Shown: in pieces, positions 35,422 to 42,394 of the stretch | Layout: every line of letters begins with the position of its first letter | Position numbering within the stretch: position 1 is the first letter of the stretch | From: a virus | DNA: 64,000 nucleotides | IMG/VR virus record: IMGVR_UViG_3300028800_000060 | Span: 1 to 64,000 of that record | Direction: 5' to 3' (one strand) | Translations under genes and position numbers: made by a program | The notes under the pieces: generated by a model | Database searches by the model: none | The model's input: only the letters and a program-made list of their open reading frames with translations | What the model was told of the DNA's origin: nothing

Positions 35422-36438
35422 ATGTCGGATCATAAATGTGAGGTAGTTCCAGTAGTGTTGGAAAAGCATCCAAATGCCGATGCTCTTTCCATTGTGAATG
35501 TGTTTGATGGATACCAGGTCTGTGTGCGTACGGCAGATTGGACGGGAGTCGATGTGGGGGTTTATATTCCTCCCGATTCTATAGTTCCTGATACCGAACA
35601 ATTCAAATTCCTTGAGGGACATTTGCGAATTAAAGCTAAGAAACTTCGTGGTATTGAAAGCTATGGTCTATTAGTTCCTGTTCCGTTAATGGATGACCCC
35701 ATTGGATGGAATAAGAAAGAATTTGAAATTGGAGAGGATCTTTCTGAGGAGATGGGAATCAAACACTATGAACCTGAAATGTCCTCATTCATTAAACGGT
35801 CGGTAGGTAATTTTTCTGATCCACCTCCCATCGCCGGTTCCATTTATGATATGGAAGCCTGGAAGAAATACGGACATGAATTTGTGGATGGAGAAGAAGT
35901 TGTAATTACTGAAAAGATCCATGGTACAAATTCAAGATATACATTCCAGAATGGACGAATGTATTGTGGATCTCATAATACATGGAAGAAACAAGATCCT
36001 GATGGTACGACTCAAAATATTTATTGGAACATACTTACAATCCATCCATGGGTAGAAGCGTTTTGTCGTTTGAATCCGAATGTTATTTTGTATGGAGAAA
36101 TTTTTGGTGAAGTGCAGAAAGGTTTTAATTATGGCTCAACTCAAGACAATCCTTACCAGTTTCGTGCTTTTGATGTGTACGCCGGTGGGCGTTTCCTTGA
36201 TTACGATGATGCTCTTGGCAACGCCAGCAGTGATTTTTTGGTTCCCGTCCTCTACCGGGGACCATATTCTTCTGAGGTTGTTGTAAAGCATACATCCGGT
36301 TTAACTACATTAGGACGAGGACATATTAGAGAAGGTGTTGTTATTAAACCCACCAAGGAACGTTATAGTGAAAGATTACGGGGACGTCTTATTCTCAAGA
36401 ATGTATCTATAGAATATTTGGAAGGAAAAAAGAAATGA
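35422..36438 (+). CDS. RNA ligase, NgrRnl/Rnl5 type
   Basis: A 338-residue protein. Residues ~1-110 look like an OB domain (CEVVPVVLEKHPNAD, IKAKKLRGIESYGLLVPVP). The nucleotidyltransferase domain starts with motif I VVITEKIHGTNSRY (Lys ~162), then ILYGEIFGE (motif IIIa), REGVVIKP (motif IV) and RGRLILKNVS (motif V). An N-terminal OB plus C-terminal ligase is the NgrRnl/Rnl5 layout; these seal RNA nicks. AAGGA precedes the ATG. It may repair tRNAs cut by host defence. Confidence 0.87.
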   Translation: MSDHKCEVVPVVLEKHPNADALSIVNVFDGYQVCVRTADWTGVDVGVYIPPDSIVPDTEQFKFLEGHLRIKAKKLRGIESYGLLVPVPLMDDPIGWNKKEFEIGEDLSEEMGIKHYEPEMSSFIKRSVGNFSDPPPIAGSIYDMEAWKKYGHEFVDGEEVVITEKIHGTNSRYTFQNGRMYCGSHNTWKKQDPDGTTQNIYWNILTIHPWVEAFCRLNPNVILYGEIFGEVQKGFNYGSTQDNPYQFRAFDVYAGGRFLDYDDALGNASSDFLVPVLYRGPYSSEVVVKHTSGLTTLGRGHIREGVVIKPTKERYSERLRGRLILKNVSIEYLEGKKK

Positions 36439-36725
36439 TTAAATTTGAAAAAACGCCGCAATTAAACGATCATACATATGAATCTGGGAATATTCCTCCC
36501 GGAAAAACTTTTATGTGCAGGTATAAAAATGATGAAAATGATTGTGATGACTGTCCTAATGCCATTTATATGATGGTAAATCCTAGAATGGATGGGGAGG
36601 GAGTATGTGACATCTTGGTTAACCTAAAAACCGGATTAGGTACTCCATGTATACAAGATGGCAAGTATTTGATGTTAACAGATTTCCGCTTTGTAGACAT
36701 TATGGCAAAGTGTAAAAACGCCTGA
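36435..36725 (+). CDS. hypothetical 96-residue protein
   Basis: It overlaps the ligase by 4 nt. CRYKNDENDCDDCPN suggests a metal site; the rest is beta-like. No family recognised; translational coupling suggests a link with the ligase. Confidence 0.55.
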   Translation: MIKFEKTPQLNDHTYESGNIPPGKTFMCRYKNDENDCDDCPNAIYMMVNPRMDGEGVCDILVNLKTGLGTPCIQDGKYLMLTDFRFVDIMAKCKNA

Positions 36726-36728
36726 AAA

Positions 36729-36899
36729 ATGAAGAACCAAAAAGAACTTATATGGTTAACTGACGACTTGATTGCTCGTCTTAACCATATAAGAAATCGG
36801 GCAAATAAACCCGATTTCTCTCGAAAAGAGTGGGAGTTATATATTAACCAGTTTTCGGTGTTAGAAATTGAAACTCTGAAAAATTGGTTGGGAATATAA
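36729..36899 (+). CDS. 56-residue hypothetical protein
   Basis: ATG 36729 starts 3 nt after the previous stop and runs to TAA 36897. The product is helical and polar (MKNQKELIWLTDDLIARLNH...). Tight packing on both sides supports it; no clear ribosome site. Confidence 0.5.
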   Translation: MKNQKELIWLTDDLIARLNHIRNRANKPDFSRKEWELYINQFSVLEIETLKNWLGI

Positions 36900-36903
36900 A
36901 TAA

Positions 36904-37257
36904 ATGCCTAAAATAAAAACCAAAGTAAAAAAGCGAATCGAGGAAGTTAAAAATAAATATTTCCAGTGGACTTTCGAAGTCTCAGGAACTTATAATCCTG
37001 ATGGTGACTCTAACTTTTTAGGCAAAGTAAAAGATGAGGCTGGAAGAGTTGTAATGACCATTAAAGAAGATCCAGATTTCAATCAACTCTCACGCCTAAT
37101 TCGGACATCAAAATATCTAACTAAACCTACCGATATGAAAGGCCTGGCCGAATACATTTGGGATCGTAATTTACTTCCTATGGATCCTGAAGATAAAGCG
37201 GAATGGCAAAAGAAAAAGCGTATTCCTATTGACGTTAAGTATATAACCGTCATATAA
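36904..37257 (+). CDS. hypothetical 117-residue protein
   Basis: A basic N-terminus (KIKTKVKKRIEEVKNK) is followed by a compact beta/alpha region (FQWTFEVSGTYNPDGDSNF). No family recognised. Confidence 0.55.
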   Translation: MPKIKTKVKKRIEEVKNKYFQWTFEVSGTYNPDGDSNFLGKVKDEAGRVVMTIKEDPDFNQLSRLIRTSKYLTKPTDMKGLAEYIWDRNLLPMDPEDKAEWQKKKRIPIDVKYITVI

Positions 37258-37265
37258 TAGTAAAT

Positions 37266-37532
37266 ATGCTTCAAGAAAAACGACAGCTATGTAGAGCTTG
37301 TGCTTTAGGTGATAATAAATTGAGCCATAATGGCGATCCCTATTCATGCATAAATGGAAGAGAAGAACTGATTAAATATCTTCCCGCAAAAGAACAATTG
37401 GTACAATTGTTAATACACGAGAGATTATCACATGATATGTTGGAATATATTGAAGCACTGGCAAAAGAAAGAAATAAAACTCCGATTGAAATTATTCGTG
37501 AGGAAGGATTAAATTTACTAGAAAATATTTAG
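37266..37532 (+). CDS. hypothetical 88-residue protein with Cys motif
   Basis: CRACALG and a later Cys near the N-terminus may bind zinc; residues ~40-85 form two helices. Followed by a GCAGCC/GGCTGC hairpin at the stop codon. Confidence 0.5.
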   Translation: MLQEKRQLCRACALGDNKLSHNGDPYSCINGREELIKYLPAKEQLVQLLIHERLSHDMLEYIEALAKERNKTPIEIIREEGLNLLENI

Positions 37533-37577
37533 CAGCCGTGGCTGCGTTATATATTTTCTAGTAAGATTCATTTTTGT

Positions 37578-37606
37578 TTGACATCCTAAACGAGGTATGA
37601 TACAAT
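37578..37606 (+). promoter_or_regulatory. sigma70 promoter overlapping the apparent ATG
   Basis: TTGACA (37578-37583), 17 bp, TACAAT (37601-37606). The ORF's first ATG (37605) lies in the -10 box and cannot be on this transcript, so translation probably begins at GTG 37611 near the mRNA 5' end. Confidence 0.6.
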
Positions 37607-37610
37607 GGTA

Positions 37611-37820
37611 GTGAAGAAGAAAGCTAGTCAGTTGCGTGTAAATGATAAGATTTTAGGCAATACAAATTATTATATTATTACATCTGTAAAAAATAGTACT
37701 TTTACCGGAAGTACATATCCAGTTATTGAAGTAGTCGATGCCTTTGGAAATAAAAAGACTATCGAAACTGGATCTAGTGAGAAGTTGCAGGATCATATTT
37801 ACGAAGTTGAAGTAATGTAA
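37611..37820 (+). CDS. small beta protein, probable leaderless GTG start
   Basis: About 69 residues (KKKASQLRVNDKILGNTNYY...). The pattern suggests a small SH3/Hint-like barrel. From the promoter position the start is GTG 37611 rather than ATG 37605, unless read-through transcripts are used. Followed closely by tRNA-Ser. Confidence 0.5.
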   Translation: MKKKASQLRVNDKILGNTNYYIITSVKNSTFTGSTYPVIEVVDAFGNKKTIETGSSEKLQDHIYEVEVM

Positions 37821-37824
37821 AAAT

Positions 37825-37914
37825 GGAGGGTTGGCAGAGTCCGGCTGATCGCGACTGGTTGCTAACCAGTTAGGCCTCGCAAGGGCCTCATAGGTTCAAA
37901 TCCTATATCCTCCG
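37825..37914 (+). tRNA. tRNA-Ser (anticodon GCT)
   Basis: Class II tRNA: acceptor GGAGGGT/ATCCTCC, anticodon stem ACTGG/CCAGT with loop TTGCTAA, long variable arm (GGCCTC-GCAA-GGGCC), T arm ATAGG-TTCAAAT-CCTAT, G73. CCA is not encoded. Confidence 0.88.
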
Positions 37915-37922
37915 GAGGTTTT

Positions 37923-37986
37923 TATGTAGTTAGTAAGGTGCTTACGTGTTAAATGGCTGATTCAGTCTTGCCAGGAAAGCTACATA
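37923..37986 (+). ncRNA. structured RNA-like element B between tRNAs
   Basis: TATGTAGTT (37923-37931) pairs with AGCTACATA (37978-37986, one G-U). Inside are GTAAG/CTTAC and TGGC/GCCA hairpins. It ends 1 nt before tRNA-Arg. No T arm, so not a tRNA; perhaps a processing signal or separate small RNA. Confidence 0.35.
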
Positions 37987-37987
37987 C

Positions 37988-38063
37988 GCCCCTATCGTCT
38001 AATAGGATAAGGCATTGGTCTTCTAAACCAACAACCGGGGTTCGAATCCCTGTAGGGGTACCA
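37988..38063 (+). tRNA. tRNA-Arg (anticodon TCT)
   Basis: Acceptor GCCCCTA/TAGGGGT, anticodon stem TTGGT/ACCAA with loop CTTCTAA, T loop TTCGAAT, encoded CCA. It reads AGA, a codon favoured in AT-rich phages. Confidence 0.9.
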
Positions 38064-38086
38064 AATTATTTGAAAGGTGAATTATT

Positions 38087-38302
38087 ATGACAATTGACGA
38101 TGCTCTTATTAGACTCAACCAATTAAAAGAAGATTGGGGAGGTAATGAACCTTTGTTTCTTGTTGATAGAAGAGATAATCGATTATTCAACGAAAGACCT
38201 TTGGGTCATAATGACATGTGTCCTCCAACTGGTAAAATTTATATAGGTTATGGATACAATCAAAATGCTTCAATTGACATCTTTGATGATTTTTGGGATT
38301 AG
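38087..38302 (+). CDS. hypothetical 71-residue protein
   Basis: AAAGGTG precedes the ATG. Acidic protein (MTIDDALIRLNQLKEDWGGN...) with no known family, lying between tRNA genes. Confidence 0.55.
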   Translation: MTIDDALIRLNQLKEDWGGNEPLFLVDRRDNRLFNERPLGHNDMCPPTGKIYIGYGYNQNASIDIFDDFWD

Positions 38303-38343
38303 GTGAATCTTATGAACGCAAGAACAACGCCCTTCTAAGGCGG

Positions 38344-38463
38344 GTGTTGGGATATGAAAATTTTGGTTGTTATTTTCCTTGCTCACTATGTGATTTATTA
38401 GATGCTAATAAATTTGCATGTGTCATGCAGGTAATGTTATATGATTTTAATAGGGATAACTAG
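38344..38463 (+). CDS. possible small Cys-rich ORF
   Basis: A 39-codon frame from GTG 38344 reads LGYENFGCYFPCSLCDLLD... to TAG 38461; the frame is open further upstream without an ATG. AAGG lies close to the GTG. It could be a fragment of a larger lost gene. Confidence 0.25.
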   Translation: MLGYENFGCYFPCSLCDLLDANKFACVMQVMLYDFNRDN

Positions 38464-38464
38464 A

Positions 38465-38494
38465 TTGACATTTATGTTTCTTGTGTGATATACT
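38465..38494 (+). promoter_or_regulatory. sigma70 promoter before a tRNA
   Basis: TTGACA (38465-38470), 18 bp ending TTGTGTGA, TATACT (38489-38494), 18 bp before the tRNA 5' end. The tRNA and HNH region thus has its own transcription start. Confidence 0.65.
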
Positions 38495-38512
38495 TGATTT
38501 GTTGAAAGAAAT

Positions 38513-38587
38513 GGCCCCATAATTCAGTGGTAGAAAGCTCTCCTTATAAGGGGTATGTCGGTGGTTCGAATCCATCTGGGGCTACCA
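38513..38587 (+). tRNA. tRNA, probably Ile (anticodon TAT)
   Basis: Acceptor GGCCCCA/TGGGGCT, T arm GGTGG-TTCGAAT-CCATC and encoded CCA are clear. The anticodon arm is weak: loop CTTATAA gives anticodon TAT (AUA, Ile) with three wobble-rich pairs and one mismatch; sliding the stem by one would give ATA. TAT is preferred because of T33 and A37-A38. Confidence 0.7.
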
Positions 38588-38593
38588 TATCAA

Positions 38594-38629
38594 AATCGAA
38601 CCTCTACAATATTTAGTAGAGGTTCGATT
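38594..38629 (+). repeat. 14-bp perfect hairpin
   Basis: AATCGAACCTCTAC (38594-38607) and its exact complement (38616-38629) enclose an 8-nt loop. It lies between the tRNA and the HNH gene, whose ATG follows 2 nt later. No T run, so not a standard terminator; it could hide the ribosome site of the HNH gene or guide RNase processing. Confidence 0.75.
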
Positions 38630-38631
38630 AT

Positions 38632-39128
38632 ATGAAATTTTGTCCTAAATGTAAAAAAGAACGTTCTAAACACGGAATATTTTGTAGTAGATCTTGTGCT
38701 AATTCTCGGAAATTTTCCGAGGTATCTTGTCAAAAGAAATCGGAATCTAATAAGAACTGGTATCTCCCGAATATAAAAAATCCTTATTAGAAAAAAGTAT
38801 TTTCTCAAAAAGAAGTATTGATAAATCCCAAAAGATTAAGCAACAAATAAAAGATGGACGTCTTTGGGAAGAGTTGTGTTATGATCTAAAGAAAGAAAAA
38901 GTAAGATTAGAACAAAATGGATTCTGTAATAAATGTGGTTTAAATACATGGTTAAATGAACCAATTGTATTGGAAATTCATCACATTGACCATGATAGTA
39001 TAAATGATACGCGAGAAAATTTAGAAGGTTTATGTCCTAATTGTCATTCGGTGACAGATAATTGGAGAGGTCGAGGAAAGAAATTTAAACGGAATAAACT
39101 TAACAAAAAGAAGATTTCTTCTTTTTGA
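38632..39128 (+). pseudogene. HNH homing endonuclease broken by a frameshift
   Basis: ATG 38632 opens a zinc-finger start (MKFCPKCKKERSKHGIFCSR, then SCANSRKFS) that reads into a stop near 38790. Shifting frame around 38760 joins SPEYKKSLLEKSIFSKRS and continues through NGFCNKCGLN, EIHHIDHDSIND and NLEGLCPNCHSVTDNW to TGA 39126, a complete HNH nuclease of about 165 residues. The HNH half could still be made from TTG 38874. It sits behind a tRNA, a usual homing site. Confidence 0.75.
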
Positions 39129-39153
39129 CATTTACACTTTGTTGTGATATATT
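39125..39153 (+). promoter_or_regulatory. sigma70 promoter before tRNA-Lys
   Basis: TTGACA (39125-39130, overlapping the HNH stop), 17 bp ending TTGTGA, TATATT (39148-39153), about 90 bp before tRNA-Lys. Confidence 0.6.
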
Positions 39154-39241
39154 AGATGAGTATGACAACACACAATTTTGTGGTTGTTTACCATTAGTTC
39201 ATTATGTAGGTGAATGTTCGCATGCGATATTTTAAAGTTTT

Positions 39242-39316
39242 GACCTGGTAGCTCAATGGTAGAGCTTTCGGCTTTTAACCGAAAGGTTGTGGGTTCGAGT
39301 CCCACCCGGGTCACCA
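39242..39316 (+). tRNA. tRNA-Lys (anticodon TTT)
   Basis: Acceptor GACCTGG/CCGGGTC, anticodon stem TTCGG/CCGAA with loop CTTTTAA, T arm GTGGG-TTCGAGT-CCCAC, encoded CCA. tRNA-Lys(UUU) is the usual victim of PrrC-type anticodon nucleases. Confidence 0.93.
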
Positions 39317-39325
39317 AAAGTTTGT

Positions 39326-39382
39326 GTCCCTTAGTGGTGAAGGTATAGCCTTCCTCAGCAAAGAATAAACTTTGTCAGGGAC
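39326..39382 (+). ncRNA. structured RNA-like element C after tRNA-Lys
   Basis: GTCCCT (39326-39331) pairs with AGGGAC (39377-39382); inside are hairpins GAAGG/CCTTC and GCAAAG/CTTTGT, a compact three-way junction 9 nt after tRNA-Lys. Function unknown. Confidence 0.4.
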
Positions 39383-39396
39383 CGCCCGTCTTAGAC

Positions 39397-39412
39397 CACG
39401 GTAATTACCGTG
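39397..39412 (+). repeat. 16-bp perfect palindrome
   Basis: CACGGTAATTACCGTG is a perfect palindrome, flanked by TTAGA and TCTAA that extend the symmetry. It lies 32 bp before the gene at 39445. A hairpin in RNA or an operator for a dimeric repressor. Confidence 0.6.
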
Positions 39413-39444
39413 AATCTAAATCCGTAAAGAAAAAGGAAAACTAT

Positions 39445-39789
39445 ATGATTAAATTTGAAACACCGTATCTTGGAAAGGTAATTATCCGATTCAAGCATTA
39501 TCTTCCAAAAGTTGTTGTCCCTAACCAAAACAATTCTCTGGTTTCAATTGTGAATGGAATTAAGTTAATTCCTGGTCACACCGAATGTATTTTGCAGATT
39601 GATTGCGACCAGAATAATCAACCATTGTATCAATTTTTTGGTTTCGCAGATCTTCATCCTTCTGATAATTATAAGAAGGAGACGGGACGAGTTTTGGCTC
39701 TTAATCGTGCTGTTGAAGCTATGACCGAATCGGAACTTTTTGGAGATGCAGATTCACGCGCAGTTATGGCTGGATATTATAGTCGTTAA
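39445..39789 (+). CDS. hypothetical 114-residue protein
   Basis: Preceded by AAAAGGAAAAC, a good ribosome site. Mixed beta/alpha (IKFETPYLGKVIIRF..., DLHPSDNYKKETGRVLALNR). No family recognised. Confidence 0.6.
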   Translation: MIKFETPYLGKVIIRFKHYLPKVVVPNQNNSLVSIVNGIKLIPGHTECILQIDCDQNNQPLYQFFGFADLHPSDNYKKETGRVLALNRAVEAMTESELFGDADSRAVMAGYYSR

Positions 39790-39798
39790 AAGTAGTAT

Positions 39799-39814
39799 GT
39801 GGCCTTCGGGCCAC
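39799..39814 (+). repeat. UUCG tetraloop hairpin
   Basis: GTGGCC-TTCG-GGCCAC, a very stable hairpin between two genes, 12 bp before the next ATG. It may act as a weak terminator or mRNA processing/stability point. Confidence 0.7.
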
Positions 39815-39825
39815 TGGAGTATTTT

Positions 39826-40077
39826 ATGAAATTAAAAATTGGTGATCTAATTAAAGCATACCATTCTGGTATTCATGAAGTAACAGTAGAACCCGGATAT
39901 GCTAAGACTGTTGGGTATAAACAAGTTTATACTAATGAAGGAAAACCTTTTAGGGGTAAAAATTATGTTTGTCATGTGGATTATTGCCGAAAGATTGACC
40001 CCGAATGGATTGAAGGGGAAGTTGCAATTCATAAACTAGTTATAAAGCAATTATATGATTTAATTAACCATGTTTGA
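39826..40077 (+). CDS. hypothetical 83-residue protein
   Basis: I use ATG 39826, which follows GGAG; the GTG at 39799 lies in the UUCG hairpin. The product is basic (MKLKIGDLIKAYHSGIHEVT...) and overlaps the next gene by 8 bp. No known family. Confidence 0.6.
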   Translation: MKLKIGDLIKAYHSGIHEVTVEPGYAKTVGYKQVYTNEGKPFRGKNYVCHVDYCRKIDPEWIEGEVAIHKLVIKQLYDLINHV

Positions 40078-40822
40078 TCTCAGTATTTTTAATCTCGGTA
40101 ACCATATTGGTACACCTATTCTAATAGGTCAATTAGGTTCTAAAGCATACGGAACAGATACTCCCGATTCTGATGATGATTTCGTGAGTGTTGTTGTTTC
40201 ACCTCTTTCATATTATATCGGATTAAATTCTTGGGAAAATGACGGTTCGTTAAAGATTGAACGTAAAGAAACACATAATGCTGAATTAACGGCATTTGAC
40301 ATTAAGAAGTTTTTGAAGTTATGTTTGAATTTTAATCCTAATGTGATTCCTCTTTTATATTTACGTCAAAATGATTATGAATTTATGACGTCCGGAGGAA
40401 TTCGTTTATTGGCCGATCGGTCAGCATTTACCAGTAAAAGAGCTTACAATACAATGATTGGTTATGCCAAATCACAACGTAAAGCTGTTGTGAATGGTGA
40501 TACCGGTAAATTGGGAATGAAAAGAAAAGAATTAGTAGCAAAGTATAGCTATGATGTTAAATTTGCGAGCCATACTATTCGTATTTTAAAAATGGCCATT
40601 GAATTTTTCCGAGAGGGACAATTGAATGTTTATCGGGAGAATGATCGTGATTTGTTGGTTGGTATAAGACAAGGAAAATGGTCTTTGAAACAATGGTTAA
40701 ATGAAGTAGATTATTTACTTGAACAGGCGCAAAAAGCCGAAGCAGAAAGTAATTTACCAGAAACTCCAGATTACGAAAGGGTAAATGATCTTTGTATGGA
40801 TCTTATCAAGACTTATGCGTGA
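40070..40822 (+). CDS. RlaP-like nucleotidyltransferase
   Basis: A 250-residue protein with the Pol-beta-type motif IGQLGSKAYGTDTPDSDDDF (residues ~20-39), then ELTAFDIKKFLKLCLNFNPN. This matches the predicted nucleotidyltransferase family RlaP (RNA-ligase-associated), linked in the literature to RNA repair. An RNA ligase is encoded at 35422, so end-healing of cut tRNAs is a reasonable idea. Substrate untested. Confidence 0.7.
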   Translation: MFDLSIFNLGNHIGTPILIGQLGSKAYGTDTPDSDDDFVSVVVSPLSYYIGLNSWENDGSLKIERKETHNAELTAFDIKKFLKLCLNFNPNVIPLLYLRQNDYEFMTSGGIRLLADRSAFTSKRAYNTMIGYAKSQRKAVVNGDTGKLGMKRKELVAKYSYDVKFASHTIRILKMAIEFFREGQLNVYRENDRDLLVGIRQGKWSLKQWLNEVDYLLEQAQKAEAESNLPETPDYERVNDLCMDLIKTYA

Positions 40823-41273
40823 AATTACCGGTGATATTTGGGACTTTCACGAACAAGGTTTTCCTATCGTCATAACCACAAATTGTAATATAAATAGCCG
40901 ACATAATGCGGTAATGGGAAAAGGTATAGCTTCGGAAGCCAAAGAACATTTTCCTGGTTTACCAAAGATGTTGGGAGAACATATCAAATGTTTTTATGAT
41001 GCTGTAAAATATTTTCCCGAATTTAATTTATTTGTATTACCCACCAAATATAATTGGTGGGAAAAATCTGATTTGGAACTCATAGAACAAGGTGTAATAC
41101 AATTACGAAAAATAGTTCATTATAAACAGACGGTTATGCCTAAAGTTGGGTTTGATAAAGTTTATATGGTCAGACCTGGTTGTTCTAATGGCCACTTAAA
41201 ATGGGAAGATGTTAAACCTATTTTAGTAAATAATTTGGATGTTTCATTTTTTGTAGTAGAAAAAAGAACTTGA
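40815..41273 (+). CDS. macro-domain protein
   Basis: A 153-residue protein of the small macro-domain type: VITTNCNINSRHNAVMGKGI then ASEAKEHFPGLPKML binds ADP-ribose, and YMVRPGCSNGHLKWEDVKP matches the C-terminal region. It may remove ADP-ribose from protein or nucleic acid or hydrolyse ADP-ribose phosphate left by RNA repair. ATG 40815 lies 8 bp inside the RlaP-like gene, so the two are coupled. Confidence 0.8.
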   Translation: MREITGDIWDFHEQGFPIVITTNCNINSRHNAVMGKGIASEAKEHFPGLPKMLGEHIKCFYDAVKYFPEFNLFVLPTKYNWWEKSDLELIEQGVIQLRKIVHYKQTVMPKVGFDKVYMVRPGCSNGHLKWEDVKPILVNNLDVSFFVVEKRT

Positions 41274-41298
41274 CAAACCAAGTATTTTTTAGTATACT
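41270..41298 (+). promoter_or_regulatory. strong sigma70 promoter
   Basis: TTGACA (41270-41275), 17 bp, TATACT (41293-41298), then AGAATAG. About 40 nt of leader with AAGGAATATT before ATG 41344. Confidence 0.7.
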
Positions 41299-41343
41299 AG
41301 AATAGTTGAACAAAATATTGAGAATTTAGAAAGAAGGAATATT

Positions 41344-41544
41344 ATGAACTTTAAAAGAGCATTATCAATTTTGGCAAAGTTTTTCGTAATGAATGAAGAA
41401 GCATTTTCTCATGCCTTGTCCAAGGCAACTATTATTGCCTGGGCCGAACAGGTTAAGGAACAGACAGTCCAAGAGCTAGGCGATGTGTATCAGTTGACAC
41501 AACAGCAACATGCATTTTTAATTGGTGAAATTTTTTCTTTCTAA
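41344..41544 (+). CDS. hypothetical 66-residue protein
   Basis: A helical protein (RALSILAKFFVMNEEAF...) with a good AAGGA site and its own promoter. No family recognised. Confidence 0.6.
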   Translation: MNFKRALSILAKFFVMNEEAFSHALSKATIIAWAEQVKEQTVQELGDVYQLTQQQHAFLIGEIFSF

Positions 41545-41553
41545 GGAATATTA

Positions 41554-41787
41554 ATGGCACAACATAGTTGTAGTAATCCGCGTTGTAATGATTTGGCTTC
41601 TGGAAGAAATTTATTTTGTGCGAAATGCTGGTTTCATATTCCAGATGGTCATCGAGAAGAAATCCGAGGTGACACCGAAAAGGCAGTTCACACATTGCGC
41701 GCCCATCCTAGCCGTGAGTGGCTTTCACGGGCACTGAAGTATATTACTGAACCACGAAGGCCGGCGCCCGCAGCTTCTGTACTATAA
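41554..41787 (+). CDS. small zinc-finger-like protein
   Basis: A 77-residue protein with CSNPRCNDLASGRNLFCAKC, a treble-clef-like C4 site, then a basic helical tail. AAGGA precedes the ATG. Such small proteins are common in phages; function unknown. Confidence 0.6.
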   Translation: MAQHSCSNPRCNDLASGRNLFCAKCWFHIPDGHREEIRGDTEKAVHTLRAHPSREWLSRALKYITEPRRPAPAASVL

Positions 41788-41820
41788 AAGAAATTGCGTC
41801 TTATTGAATTTTGAAGTATT

Positions 41821-41884
41821 ATTGAGGTCGTAAATAAATGGAACATGGAACCTGCTTCGGCACAGACACTGTACCAGCCTCAAT
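41821..41884 (+). ncRNA. structured RNA-like element D before tRNA-Phe
   Basis: ATTGAGG (41821-41827) pairs with CCTCAAT (41878-41884); ACAG/CTGT forms an inner hairpin. It is 22 nt before tRNA-Phe. The gene-free stretch 41788-42394 otherwise holds only tRNAs, a palindrome and element E. Confidence 0.35.
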
Positions 41885-41906
41885 AAAGGGAACGATAGAC
41901 ACATTT

Positions 41907-41978
41907 GATATATCGTCTAGTGGCAGGACATTGCCCGTGAATAGGGTGAAAATGGTGGGTTCGAATCCCCGTATATCT
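41907..41978 (+). tRNA. tRNA-Phe (anticodon GAA)
   Basis: Acceptor GATATAT/GTATATC, anticodon stem TGCCC/GGGTG with loop GTGAATA, T loop TTCGAAT. The T stem has a mismatch and CCA is not encoded, so it is slightly unusual. Confidence 0.8.
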
Positions 41979-42011
41979 TTTAGCCTTTAAAAGCTATTAT
42001 TGTGGAACAAA

Positions 42012-42035
42012 TATAAATCGGTGCACCGATTTATA
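42012..42035. repeat. 24-bp perfect palindrome
   Basis: The half-site TATAAATCGGTG is followed directly by its exact complement, giving a loopless 24-bp palindrome centred at 42023/42024. It contains TATAAATC, one base off the late promoter, on both strands. Candidate dimer operator or divergent late promoter; no gene needs it as a terminator. Confidence 0.8.
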
Positions 42036-42099
42036 AGTGAGATCCGTCCCGCCGCGGTTTTATATATTATTGTAGTAATCTAACACCAAGAGAAATTTA

Positions 42100-42178
42100 G
42101 GGCTATGGAGATGCACGGGGTGTCTACTTCATTTGCAATGAAGAAAGCAGATCGGTTCAATTCCGATATGGTCCACCA
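42100..42178 (+). tRNA. tRNA-Ala (anticodon TGC)
   Basis: Acceptor GGGCTAT/ATGGTCC with G-U pairs, anticodon stem CTTCA/TGAAG with loop TTTGCAA, T arm ATCGG-TTCAATT-CCGAT, encoded CCA. Confidence 0.9.
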
Positions 42179-42180
42179 AT

Positions 42181-42276
42181 ATTTGTCTGTGGCAAAGTGA
42201 AGTCAGTTTAGTTTCCACCTAACTGTAGGGTTATAACCAGCGACTAAACGTAAGTCGCAACGTACAGTAGACAAAT
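42181..42276 (+). ncRNA. structured RNA-like element E between tRNA-Ala and tRNA-Cys
   Basis: ATTTGTCT (42181-42188) pairs with AGACAAAT (42269-42276), extendable by two G-U pairs. Inside are GCGAC/GTCGC, GGTTATAACC and a CAGTT/AACTG hairpin. It starts 2 nt after tRNA-Ala. Not a tRNA. Confidence 0.4.
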
Positions 42277-42292
42277 CGGATGAGTTGATTAA

Positions 42293-42369
42293 GCATTGGA
42301 TGCCGAAGAGGTCGAGGCGATGGTCTGCAAAACCATTCTTAGAGAGTTCGAGTCTCTCCCTTTGCTCCA
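42293..42369 (+). tRNA. tRNA-Cys (anticodon GCA) with mispaired acceptor
   Basis: Anticodon stem ATGGT/ACCAT with loop CTGCAAA, D stem GCC/GGC, T arm GAGAG-TTCGAGT-CTCTC and encoded CCA are normal. The acceptor GCATTGG/CCTTTGC has two adjacent T-T mismatches (pairs 4 and 5). It may be non-functional, or edited. Confidence 0.8.
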
Positions 42370-42394
42370 TAAATAGTGTATTAGAGAAATAAAA

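Noticed and set aside
38594-38629. Rho-independent terminator after the tRNA
   Set aside because: The stem is long, but no T run follows on either side; it is listed only as a hairpin.
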